A stretch of 64,000 nt of DNA from contig NW_002476511.1 of NCBI RefSeq assembly GCF_000189635.1, positions 62,001-126,000 on the forward strand. Reading direction: 5' to 3'. The translations under genes and the position numbers were made by a program. Under the pieces are notes generated by a model. It did not search any database. It was not told the DNA's origin and saw only the letters and a list, made by a program, of their open reading frames with translations. Of this stretch, positions 24,515 to 36,424 are shown piece after piece (position 1 is the stretch's first letter; each line of letters opens with the position of its first letter). This DNA comes from Tetrahymena thermophila SB210. Lineage: Eukaryota > Ciliophora > Oligohymenophorea > Hymenostomatida > Tetrahymenidae.

Positions 24515-27500
24515 TCATTTAGCTTATAAATAAAAACCTCTTGAGCACTATTTGCATTTAGTTGAATCTGAACAAACTTAGCAATTAGATGAGCACTTAC
24601 CACACTTATCTCCATTTAGATAATATTTGTAAAATCCTTTTTATATGTCACAGTAATTGCATGACCCATCCGGAAATAAGTAAAAACCACTTGAACACTA
24701 TTAGCATTTAGTCGAGTCAGAACAAATTTAGCAATTAGATGAGCACTTACCACACTTATCTCCATTCAAAGAATATTTGTAAAATCCATTTTGTACGTCA
24801 CAGTAATTGCATGACCCATCTGGAAATAAATAAAAACCACTTGAACACTGTTAGCATTTAGTCGAGTCTGAACAAATTTAGCAATTAGATGAGCACTTAC
24901 CACACTTATCTCCATTCAAAGAATATTTGTAAAATCCATTTTGTACGTCACAGTAATTGCATGATCCATCTGGAAATAAATAAAAACCACTTGAGCACTG
25001 TTAGCATTTAGTTGAGTCTTAACAAATTTAGCAATTAGATGAGCACTTACCACACTTATCACCATTTAAAGAATATTTATAATATCCTTTTTATATGTCA
25101 CAGTAATTGCATGACCCATCCGGAAATAAGTAAAAACCACTTGAACACTATTAGCATTTAGTCGAGTCCGAACAAATTTAGCAATTAGATGAGCACTTAT
25201 CACACTTATCTCCATTCAAAGAATATTTGTAAAATCCATTTTGTATGTCACATTAATTGCATGACCCATCAGGAAATAAATAAAAACCACTTGAGCACTG
25301 TTAGCATTTAGTTGAGTCTTAACAAATTTAGCAATTAGATGGACACTTACCACACTTATCTCCATTTAAAGAATATTTATATTATCCATTTTATATGTCA
25401 CAATAATTGCATGACCCGTCCTGAAATAAGTAAAAACTGCTTGAGCACGTCTAGCATTTAGTTGAGTCTGAACAAACTTAACAATTAGATGAGCACTTAC
25501 CACACTTATCTCCATTTAGATAATATTTGTAAAATCCTTTTTATATGTCACAGTAATAGCATAACCCATCCGGAAATAAGTAAAAACCACTTGAACACTG
25601 TTAGCATTTAGTCGAGTCTGAACAAATTTAGCAATTAGATGAGCACTTACCACACTTATCACCATTTAAAGAATATTTATAATATCCATTTTAAATGTCG
25701 CAATAATTGCATGACCCATCTGGAAATAAGAAAAAACCACTTGAACACTGTTGGCATTTGGTTGAGTCCGAACAAATTTAGCAATTAGATGAGCACTTAT
25801 CACACTTATCTCCATTCAAAGAATATTTGTAAAATCCATTTTGTACGTCACAGTAATTGCATGATCCATCTGGAAATAAATAAAAACCACTTGAGCACTG
25901 TTAGCATTTAGTTGAGTCTTAACAAATTTAGCAATTAGATGGACACTTACCACACTTATCTCCATTTAAAGAATATTTATAATATCCATTTTATATATCA
26001 CACTAACTACATGATCCATCTGGAAATTAATAATAGCCTGATGAGCATAACAAGCAACTTGCAGAATTATCACAAGTATCACAATTAGACTAACATTAAA
26101 TACACTTATTCGCATTCATGTAATATTTATTTTTGCATATACACTTGCTTTAGGTAAAAGTAGCATTTGAATCACATATGCATTGCTAATTATTATTGTC
26201 AACTTAAGCGAAATTAGGACAAGTCTTTTCACATGTATTATCAAGTTAAAGGAAGTAGCCTGAAATACAAGTTTAACATATTTATTTTTCTGAGCATTTA
26301 ACACAATTAGAAGGGCAGCATTATCTTGGATCTTAAGCAGAACAATAAGGGCACTAAGATGGACAATAAAGAGTATTAATATCTAAAAGATAGAAATTAG
26401 AGCCTCTTTTTAATAAAATTAAATTTCCCTATTTTAGTAAAATTAGAAATTTTAAAGAATTTAAAGGATATATTTAAAAATTAACTTGTTAAAAATTGTA
26501 ATAATATCTTTAAATGTTAGGTAGCTAGTAATAATTAGAAGTCAGAGAAGAAGTAATTAATTTAATATTCACGCTTGTAGATTAAGAATCATAGGTTACT
26601 CTATAAAAATTGTTTAGGATATATATATTATTCTATTTATTAAATTTTTTAATTTTAATATTTGATCATTTTAAAAAAAAATATTCTTACTAAATATTAG
26701 ATAATATCCAAAGGATTATTAGTATTTAATAGTTAATCTCCTGTTGCTGGAATTGTATTTAATGTTGATGCATCGAAAAATACAAATTAACCTTTGTTAT
26801 GGTCATATGTAAAAATTAAACTTATCTAATAAATTTTTTGAAGATTTTAATTAATCAAACAACTTCTAAAAAAAGAAAAATTTTTATTTACTCCATTTGT
26901 ATCAAAAACTTAAGAAATAATAGCATCATTTGAACTATTTACACCTAAATCTAATAATTTTGTACATTCAAATGTATCCTGGCTCAAAATTGCTTTGCAA
27001 AACTTATTATCTAACAGAAATAAGTCAAACTTTTACTTAAAAAAAAATAATATTTAATAAAATATTTATTATTTTATTTCTACATTAAATAAAAATAAAG
27101 TTTGTAGCTTTTAGGTTGGAGGTTTAATTTAAGTATAAACAGTATTTTTATAGACAATATAGTTATTATCAATCACCATATATGTTTAATACATAAAGTA
27201 AGCTGTAGTATTAAGTATATCTTTGGAATTTTATAGTTTTTGAAATGAGTCTCCTACTATAAATTAATATGGTACAAAAGAGCTTGAACATTAGCAATAG
27301 TAAAGTGAGCCCTAATAATATATATATAAAATCTAAATATTGCTTCATAATTTTAAAAAAATTTATTTGATTTTACATAATTTAAGACAAAGGGATAATT
27401 ACATTATTAACTAGTTTAAAAAGAAATTTTTTAGAGATACCCTTGCTAATTAGTTGTAAGTAGATTCAAATCAATTTGATAGTAAACTAATTGCCTCTTT

Positions 27501-27925
27501 ATAAAAAAGATAAGCCACTGTTAATTCTTTTAATTAAAATGTTAGTAAATTTATTCTATCTGAAAAAAATTGAGAGTTTACATTTTATAACAAGTAGAAG
27601 CCAAAGCTAATATCAAATTAGCTCATATAGACAGGAGATGAATCAGCCAAACCATTTATCATATAACTTGCAATTATATTTCCATTTTAATCTAAAGTAC
27701 TATATCTCCATAAATTATCATCTGTTGTCTTATAAACAATTGCGCTTTTTTCCTATAAACATGAAAATATTTATTTCCATCTTGATTTATTATTAATTCA
27801 TATAATAGATTTACTTAAATGAAGTAAAGTTAATAAGTTATCTAAATAGGCAAATTAATGCATGATATTAGACTTAATAATGAGTTAATTAAAACAAATT
27901 GAAAATATGAAAATCTAGTTTTCAT
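24515..27925 (-). CDS. Secreted cysteine-repeat protein, membrane domain deleted (999 aa)
   Basis: Eight exons: 27815-27925, 27582-27752, 27377-27526, 27084-27311, 26892-27035, 26691-26825, 26486-26632 and 24515-26428. They sum to exactly 1000 codons including the TGA (24517-24515). The signal peptide is MKTRFSYFQFVLINSLLSLI then SC. The first seven exons match the full-length paralogues (exon 2 is two codons longer), giving an ectodomain of about 360 residues. The last exon has eleven cysteine modules; ten of them are 150-bp units from 26040 down to 24541. The frame then runs GFYLQAK and stops at sequence matching the 3' flank of the full-length genes, so the link exon and the seven-span exon are lost without breaking the frame. 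The product should be soluble and secreted, or a surface protein without an anchor. Alternatively it is a recent deletion allele still open by chance, but the clean frame over eight exons argues for use. Confidence 0.85.
24541..26040 (-). repeat. 150-bp tandem coding repeats, ten units
   Basis: Exactly 150-bp period (50 codons). Each unit encodes CGKCSSNCQICSDSTKCQQC followed by a SGFYLFPDGSC-type stretch and NGFYKYSLNGDK. The conserved core GAGCACTTACCACACTTATC recurs at about 24592, 24742, 24892 and onward to 25942. Blocks of 150-300 bp are nearly identical to each other, more alike than to the homologous modules of the other family members, which suggests recent unequal exchange or gene conversion. 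Confidence 0.88.
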
Positions 27926-30072
27926 AAGGATGTCTGTCAGAGTTTAAATGTAATTGCTTTCTCCTTCTGTATGTCTTTTTATCTATTATTTTACTATTTT
28001 TAAATTTTGTTTTGACAATTTATTTTTACTTTATTTTTTTGAATCTTACTGCTTATAACAGATTAATAAATATCTTATAAAGTATTCATATTAAATAAAT
28101 AATCTGCTTAATTTTTTGATATTTTGTAATTATTCTTACTCAAATTAATTGATATATTTGATTAATATTTAAAATACAATAACCACATATTATCAGGTAA
28201 ATATTATTTACATAACAAATCTAAGATACACAAAAAGTTCTCCTAAATCAAAACTTAACTTTTTATCTTACACTTTAAAAATACCAAATATAATAAATTA
28301 AATTATGGTTAAATGGCAGCCAAAATACTTTTTTTTCTTTTTTAAATCAGAATTTATCTAACATATATACCTTTGCTTTAAAACCTAGCCTAGCAGAATA
28401 ATTTTTAAGCAAAAATTCTATTTTTGCTTTAAGATTAAATTTACTTATTTTTTTTTAAATTTGTTATCATAGGTAGATCTTCAATTTTTAGTATTATTTT
28501 AAAACAATTTTATATTATTAATAAAAGAGAAATTTTTATTAACTACTCTAAATAAAGATATTTCTTAGATAAAAGAATTTTTAAACAAAATAAAAATTTT
28601 TCCTCTTGTTTAAGAGCGCTAAGGGCATTAAAAATAGAACACTTATATATACTCAACAAAAATCAAAAGTCTTATGAAAATAAATCTAAATAAAAAACTA
28701 ATCTTTTAAACATTACTAGTTTGACTATGATAGATTAGATAGAAAATGAAGATACCCAACGAAATATTTATTTGAATTATCAATATTTTCAAAATGATTA
28801 GATTTGAACATTCTTAATTAGCGAAAATTGTATATTTATTCAATCTGATAAATATAATAAAGTGGTTAAATAAGGAAAACATAGATAAAATAAGAAAAAT
28901 AAATAAGTTGTAATAAATTAATTGCAAATACCTAGATTTAATTTGTCCCAGATTATTTTTTGTTTCTTACACTTCTAATTTAAAATTCAAATTTTTTGAT
29001 AACAAAATATAACAAACCCTTTGAGGTTTTTAATAACCTTACAGTCACAATTAGTAAGAATAAAAACTATTTAATAAAGATGTTTAGTAGAAAATCTTAG
29101 TATTTTTTAGCTAGTAACTTTAAAAATAGAAATTATGTGGATAAATCTTTTATATGTCTTTATATAATATTCAAAGAATTTAATGGTTATTAATTTGATA
29201 TTTTTGTAGCAATTTAAATATTTATAGTATTGGAAAAATAATGGTTACAAATATTTAAATAAGATAAGCTCAGTTTTATTTTTGTAATTCTTATTAAAAA
29301 AAGTATTTTTTTGATGTATTAATTAAGTCGTATCTTTATTTCCTTAAATTTAGTTTTATTAAATTTATTTCTTTCTTTTAGATTATTCAGATATCATTGT
29401 CATATAATCTTATAAATTTTAAGTAATATTTAAAATTTTTATTAAAATATTTACTCAATATTCTCAAATTTTATCATTTATTTTATTTTAATAAAAAATA
29501 CTTTTTCATTGTAAAAAAATAAGTTTTTTAACTAAAATTAAATGATAATTTAATTGTAGAAAATATATATTTAACCTTATATTGAAAGAAAAATACTGAC
29601 TTCTATAAAAGAGTATAGATTAGTAATCAATAAAAAATTAATAGTTAAATATCTATATACTAATTGATATTTGTAGAGAATATGGAAAATTTGTGATTAG
29701 TAAATTTGATTTTTTTTTCTCCTTAAATTTATTACATATTAATTTTACTTTAATCTAAAATAAAATACATTTTTACTAAACCTTTTGAGTCTAAAATTTT
29801 CATTTGTAATAATGTAATGATCATTTAAATATTCTTTAAAATTACTCTCTTTATAAAATAAAATCTATTATATATATTAGCATTTGATGACTTATTTATA
29901 TCCTTCTTAGCTTTTATTTTATCAGTAATTAATGTTAAGTAAATTAATAAATAAATTTTTCTATGATTGAATTTTTTTGTTTATTTTGCTTCTAAATTAT
30001 ATTTTATTCACTATTTTAAATAATATTTATCAAGATTGATTATTATTAATATAAACTATATGCAAAAATAAA
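27926..30072. other. Spacer between soluble family-2 gene and REJ gene B
   Basis: The stretch 27950-28300 resembles upstream flanks of other family-2 genes, 28765-29060 is a copy of the common spacer block, and 29690-30072 matches the 3' flanks of REJ genes A and C. The part 28310-28740 is A+T-rich with no identifiable gene. No RNA gene seen. Confidence 0.55.
28765..29060. repeat. Spacer block, copy 2 of 4
   Basis: Diverged copy of 15550-15910 with the same order of landmarks, ending near GGTTTTTAATAACCTTACAG. Confidence 0.55.
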
Positions 30073-30450
30073 TCACATAAAATAATTTTATAAGATATCT
30101 TAAATTTTGAATAGGTTAAATAGTTTTATAAATAAAGCCTTCTTTGGATATTTATTTTTAAAAAATAATATTTAATTAAAAATTATAGACACAACGATAG
30201 AAACAACTAAGAAATCTATACCAAAAAGAATAAAAAATGACACTATTTTGCTATTAGAGTAGCTCACAGACTAGCAATTAATAACCCCGAGAATAATATA
30301 ATAGTAGAGAACTAATAAACAAAGCATTATGAAAGTTGATATTATTCTTCCTACTTTCCTAAACTTATATAAAGATTATAATATTAACACACCAACAATT
30401 ATTATTGTAGAGTTTATTATTGAAACAAAAACCATCTGTGCTTGATTATA
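30073..30450 (-). pseudogene. Untranslated remnant of REJ gene B C-terminus
   Basis: In frame with the gene upstream of it but beyond the TGA at 30453-30451. It still encodes the final hydrophobic spans seen in A and C (MVFVSIINSTIIIVGVLIL) and ends in TGA at 30075-30073. The lack of further damage suggests the stop arose recently. Confidence 0.75.
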
Positions 30451-33285
30451 TCATTAATAAAAAATTGTTGAAATACTTAATGAGTGAATTATTCTTAGAT
30501 AAAAAATACTAAATCTCAAAGGTCTAGAAAGCTATTTATTATGAGTCAAAAAAATGTTAAAAAATTAATGAAAAAATAAAACTCTCCAAAATAATGATTT
30601 TTGAAGAATTTTTTTTTATTTTTCAACTAAAATTGAGACTCTTTCTTCATCATTATTTTAATTTTAACTCTAATAAATTTCTTTTGAAGTTATTTCTCCT
30701 ATTTGGTTTTGATTGCTCTTATCACTTTAAACTGGCTCTTTTTAAAAATTTACTTAGAGTAAAAAACTTATTGTTTTGTCATTTTAAAATTAAGATTTTT
30801 TTTCATCATTATATTCCTCAATGTCTTAAAGTATTTAATTATCGACTTGCTATTATTTATTTTGAATGTTTTTAATGTTTATCTGATGATTTTAATCATA
30901 TTTTTATGATGAATTCTTAGTTTTGATATCCTCACCCATTCTTTGATCTTCAACATTTTTTAGGCTAGTTTAAGATATTTTATGAATCGATAGAGTTTAG
31001 CTTTTGTTTACTTGCTTCTCTTATTATTCTTTTAATTTAAAGCTATCAGTAATTTTTAGATTAGTTTAAAATATTCTAATGTTAGATTACATTTAATTAT
31101 GCAGTTAATCTTCTTCAGTTTAAAGTTTCTATGCTTTCGGTTATTAGGAATTAATATTATTTATTTGATGAGTTGAAATTACTGCCGCTAAGGTTTTATT
31201 ACTATTAACTGGAATTTTGCTATCCATAGTTTTACCAAAGTAGCATAGACCAAGGGATAGTAGAGTTGCAAAACTTAAAATCCAAAAAATAACATACTCA
31301 TAAAAGATATCAAAATGAAGTATATACTATAGTCCGTTTGTAAAAACACATTTACTGCATGAAAAGTCGCATTATAGGCATTCTTATTATTATTGCTGTA
31401 AGAAGTAACCATCTGGACATATTTAGTAGCATTTATAATTTATATCAGATGGTTAAATTTTAAGCGGAAAATAAGTATTATTGCAAGCAATACAACTAGT
31501 AGAAGTACCACTGCAAGAGCTACATGAAACATCACATTATTTACATTAGTGATTGTTATACAAATAGTATCCATCTGGACATGTCTAATAGCATTAAAAA
31601 TTAGTTGATGAAGGCATAGTCATAACTTGGTAATAGTTATTTGCACATGAAGTACAACTTAAAGAGCTATCACTACAAGTGTCGCAAGATGCATCGCATT
31701 TTAAACATTATTAAAACTATAAATAATAACCATTTGGACATTTTTAGTAGCATTAAAAATTTGTTGCAGTGGGTTCAATTTTAAGTGGATAATATGTGTT
31801 TGAACAAGCAGTACAGTTGGTAGAAGAACCAGTACAAATATTGCAAGAAGCATCACATTATAGGCATTAATTTTAAAGAAAGTAAGATCCACTAGGGCAT
31901 ACTTAGTAGCATTAAAAGTTAGTAGCTGAAGGAGTAGCTTTATAGGGGTAATAACTATTTGAACATGCTGTACAACTCAAAGAGTTGCCTGTACAAGTGT
32001 TGCAAGAATTATCGCATTTCAGACAATCTTATGAAAACTAATAGTAGCCATCAGGGCATGTAGAGTAACATAAAAAATTAGTGTCAGAAGGTGACGTTTT
32101 AAATGTGTAGTAATTATTTGAGCAGGAAGTACAACTTTTAGAAGTACCACTACAAGTACTACAAGAAGGATCGCATAACTAACAGACCTATTAACTAGAA
32201 TTTTAATCAACTTAAGCAAATTAATTGGAATTACAAGTCAATAAACATTATTTTTGTTTCTAATCCAAATTATAATTTTAAATGCAAGCAGAACACTTAC
32301 CAGAATTATCACATGACGAGCAACCTATTGGACACTAAATATTTAAATTTTCAATTAAATTTAATGAAGTATTAAAGTTCAATGATTTTATACTTAAATC
32401 CCTCACATTTTTTACAGACCCATCCATTTTTTAATAAACAGGATAATTATTCTAGAATATTTTTTAATCCATTAAATATTTTCATTTTCAAATTTATTAT
32501 TCTTTAAGCATAAAATGGATAGGCTTGTATAAAATGATTGTTTTAAGTATAGTTAATTTTTAAAGACTGACAGTTTATTTTTATGATTAAATTAGGGAAG
32601 AAAAAAAATTAAAATATTAAAAATATATACTTAATAATAAACTATGATCTCAATATCACCCATTTAGTTTTTGGTTGTAGGAGGAGTTAAATATGTTTGA
32701 ATAGTTAATTAATTAGTAAGATTATTCACATTAACCAAATAATACTAACTAGTTCTAACAAAATTGTTAATATTGCAATATTATTGTTCATTAAGTTAGC
32801 TAGCAGGAACGTCTTTACTAGTTAGATAAGTATTTGATGCATCATAAGCTAAAAATGTGCACAAAACATTTGGCGTTGAATCATAAAATTAGCCAAAGCT
32901 AATTTAAACATATGAAATCGCCTACTATCCTGAAAATATTATAAGAGCATCATCTTAACTCCTGTCTAAATTATTCGGATTGATTAAGAAATCTTTATTG
33001 CATTAGGCTTTTTCAAGATTTTAGTTGTAATAAATATGGTCATATCTATCAACTTAAGTAGTAATAAAGTCAGAGGAATATGATGTATTTGAATCGTAAA
33101 CGCATTGATATCCTATATTAATTAATTTATTAACAAAATATCTAAAAATATATTTTATACTTATCAATACCTGAATAGGTTTTTGGTGTTACTAATTTTT
33201 AAAGTAAATTGGAGCAATTTTAAGCTTTAGAATAAAAAAGAGTAACCACAAACCAAAAAATTATTTTATAAAATGATGCTTTCAT
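30451..33285 (-). CDS. REJ-less polycystin-1-like protein B (826 aa, C-terminally shortened)
   Basis: Exons 33171-33285, 32631-33112 and 30451-32334 total 827 codons. Signal peptide MKASFYKIIFWFVVTLFYSK. An N-terminal domain of about 160 residues and a run of furin-like modules follow (CDASCNICTGSSTNCTAC type). At about 31340 the last module (CSKCVFTNGLQ) runs straight into the membrane span YEYVIFWILSFATLL, which in gene C lies about 1000 residues further on. The GPS motif, the whole REJ region and three introns are therefore gone, with the frame kept. A Gln-rich cytoplasmic loop and the LSRPLRFSIFYLRIIHSLSI block follow, then TGA at 30453-30451 where A and C have TAA (Gln). If that TGA were passed, the frame would stay open to 30073, the family's normal end, adding about 126 residues with the last spans. 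It may be a working shortened receptor or a young pseudogene. Confidence 0.82.
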
Positions 33286-34065
33286 TATTAAATTATGAAA
33301 TAATTGGTTTAAAAATAATTTTTTTTTGTTTCTATCTTTAATTTCTGTTTAAATAAATACTTTCTTTTTTGGTTATTTGCTTTATGAAATTTAATTTTAA
33401 ATAAACATTATCAAAATTTAAATAAGATTAAAGGGGTGATGAATTAATAAATAATCAAATTAATAAGCAAATTAATAGTCTTCATATTTTGAATAAAAAT
33501 AGGATGTAAGTTAAAATCAGAAATTTTTTAATTCTAAAAAATTAAAAGTTAAAGCAGCAATTTAATTACATAAAACAAATTTAGTTATCTATCTTATTTT
33601 AGTAGTATTTATTTTACATAATATTTATAAAGTGGTTTTGTTAATATAATGAAAGTATTAATATAAATTTTAGTAGAGAATTACTCACATCCATTTCTAA
33701 TAAATAATTTAACACATAATTTTTCAATTAGTTAACTTACAACTCATCAAACTGACTAAGTTCGAAGTATTACTGAATTTGATTTATTTCTAAATAATCC
33801 CTATCCTCAAATAATTAAAAATCAAAATTAAGATTTATTTAGTTATTACTTTTGGTATTTCTTTCACTTTTAAATTAATTAAAAGAATATTTTAAATTGA
33901 TTATGAATAAAAATGACCTATTTCTAAATAATATTTTTGGTGTTTTTTGATAGGAATACTTACTTTATTTAAACTGGTTAATATAAAAATATAAAATTAA
34001 TGAACAATATTAATACAAAAAAACAATAAAATAATGAGACACTTATATTTTGAAAACTATTTTCT

Positions 34066-34305
34066 TCATAAGAGATTAATATTTATTTGAAATAATTGTA
34101 AAAAATTTGGAGATTTAATCTTTTCAAGCTTTCTAACCTTTTTAAACATTTTTTCAAGCTATTTAAATAAGACATTGTATTCTTTAGCCTGTTGCTCTTT
34201 AAGTTTAAATCTACACAATTAATTGACAGCTTCATTTTTATGATTTTACAATAAATTAGGTAATAACTTTTATTAAATGAAGTTTCTCTAAATAATAGAA
34301 GGCAT
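34066..34305 (-). CDS. Small Lys/Gln-rich conserved ORF, copy 2 (79 aa), doubtful gene
   Basis: The frame starts MPSIIQRNFIQQKLLPNLLQ and ends in TGA at 34068-34066. The middle (FKLKEQQAKEYNVLFKQLEK, then MFKKVRKLEK) looks like a basic coiled coil. The copy at 43985-44181 keeps the same frame with mostly single-residue changes, while the copy at 14827-14961 is shorter. Frames upstream of the ATG differ between copies by one-base indels, so this is either a short gene or one surviving exon of a lost gene. Not recognised. Confidence 0.35.
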
Positions 34306-34544
34306 TTCTTTCTTTCTTTATTAATTTACTTTTTGAAATAAATGAGAAAGATCTTTTATTTATAAAAATAAATTCAACGAAATCTTAAATAATACCAAAA
34401 CATATTAATTTGCTACAATAAAATGTTCTTAGACTTAGCTATAAAATGATTATATTTGATAGTCTGCAATAAAATTTTAGATACTTAAATAAATAGCAAT
34501 AGAAAGTATTTGCTAAAATTTAAATAAATAATATATATATTTGA

Positions 34545-34870
34545 ATTATCAATATGAACAAAAATAATTTCCAAATTATTACACTTGAATATTTTCATGT
34601 AGCTAAAAATTTATATTGAGTCAAGCTGATTAATCTAATAAAGTGGTTGAATAAGGAAAAAATAGAAAATAATGTATCATATAAAATAAGAAAACTATAA
34701 ATAAATAAATAAATAAATAATAGTGGTAGTAAATTAATTACAAATAGCTGGCATTAATTTCTTACAATTTATTTCTAATTTATTCATTAATTTTTAAATT
34801 AAAAAATCTTTGTGTTAGGTTTTTAAAAACTTTATAGCCACGAAAATTAAGAATAAAAATCATTTAATCT
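34545..34870. repeat. Spacer block, copy 3 of 4
   Basis: Copy of 15550-15910, with an AAAT microsatellite at about 34693-34725 inside it. Confidence 0.55.
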
Positions 34871-35579
34871 AAAATAAAGATATTTAATAGAAAATCTTTA
34901 ATATTTTTATAAAGTAAATTTAAAAATACATATTAGATTGAGAGTTTTTTGAGAATGTATCATTCAGAAATGATTAAAGAATGCATTAAAATATATCAAA
35001 CTATCATAATAAGAAATTCAAATATTGAATTTAATGCTCTTTTTATTTTTAAGGGATTTATAAATGTTTGATTTTCAATACATTTTACAATATTTAAATT
35101 AAATTAGTTCAATTTTTTTAATCATATTTATTAATTAATTATAAAAAATATTATTCTTGGTTTATGAATTTACTGAAACAATTAATATGATAAATACTCA
35201 CTCACTTAAATTTATTAATACTTATAAATATATATTACTTTAATTTATATATTTTTTAAAAATAGAGTTATAAAAGCAGAAAATAAGTGTACTTAATATA
35301 TTAAAAATATAAACTAACTTATTTATACACTTTAGAAAAAAAATTTTTAAGACGACTTTATAAGCAGGATAAAGTAAAAGCAAATACAATAAAAGAGTTT
35401 GAAATAATTTTTTTAAATATAAGCGAGATCTTGCAAGTATTCAAAATATTTTTTAAGTAAAACTTAAAATTTTAAGACATAATAATAAATAAAAATAATA
35501 TAAAATAAATCACTTTTTTTCTATTTATAGTATTAACAATAATTCCATATTGTTGAAGTCTTTTCTTTCTTCATTTGAT

Positions 35580-35700
35580 CTTATCCTAATTTCTCGTTGT
35601 CTCGTTTAGCTTATCTGGATTCTCTTCGAATTATTATTTTTACGAAAACGAGCAGAGAAAAAAACGAGCTAAATCCTCGTTGTCTCGTTTCCTCATCACT
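35580..35700. repeat. CTCGTTGTCTCGTTT direct repeats with inverted AAACGAG
   Basis: The 15-mer CTCGTTGTCTCGTTT occurs at 35593-35607 and again at 35676-35690. AAAACGAG, its partial reverse complement, occurs twice between them, so the patch can fold into alternative hairpins. Diverged copy at 5690-5815. Function unknown. Confidence 0.6.
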
Positions 35701-36424
35701 GATTATTATGTTAATTTTTAATAATGAATAAAATAAAATTAAAAATTTCATAAATTATTGACTTAGTATTTTATCTTTTTAATAAAAAATATCCCACAAC
35801 TAATTAATTAATGGTTTATGCTACAACTATTTTATTAGAAAATTAAGTAAAATATTAATAAATTAACTTTATTGTCTTAAATCAGGGGCTTAAAACTTAC
35901 GCCTTATACTAGTTTTATGACATTAGTGTGTATATTAATATTATGGCAGAAGGCAGAAATATTTGTTTAATTAAAATGACACTTTAAATAATTTTTCTGA
36001 TCTTAATGTTGTGATATTTTTGGAAAATGAAATTAAAATTTTATAGAAATCATATTTAGAATTTTTATAAACTTTTGTTATTTAATTTGATTTTTTTTTT
36101 GCATAAATTTATTTCATAATTAAGTTTACATTAAGCCAAAATAAAATACACTTTAATTAAACCTTTTGAATCTTTTCATTTTAAATTATCGTTTGGTTAA
36201 AATATTTTTTGTAATTACTCCCTTTATATAAAAAAATTTCTTTTAAAAAAATTCATGAATTATTTTATCCTTTTTAAGTTTTATTTTAATATTAATTGTT
36301 AATTAAATTAAAATTTTTCTTTATATTTTGTTTCTATATTCTATTTTATTCGATGTTTTAAAAAATATTTATAAAAACTACATTATTACTAATATATATA
36401 TATCTTCATTTATGTGAAAATAAA

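Larger units (their letters stand above)
33286..36424. other. Spacer between REJ genes B and C
   Basis: The stretch 33380-33790 is shared with the upstream flanks of genes A and C, 34066-34305 is a small ORF relic, 34545-34870 is the common spacer block, 35580-35700 is the CTCGTT-rich patch, and 35540-36424 copies the 3' flank of gene A. The part 34880-35540 is A+T-rich with nothing recognised. Confidence 0.6.

Noticed and set aside
24541..26040. Regular 150-bp repeats as a possible CRISPR or satellite array
   Set aside because: The repeats are in-frame 50-codon cysteine modules of a gene with signal peptide and spliced exons; there are no spacers.
30594..30875. Plus-strand hydrophobic frame of 93 codons
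   Set aside because: Antisense to the Gln-rich loop of REJ gene B.
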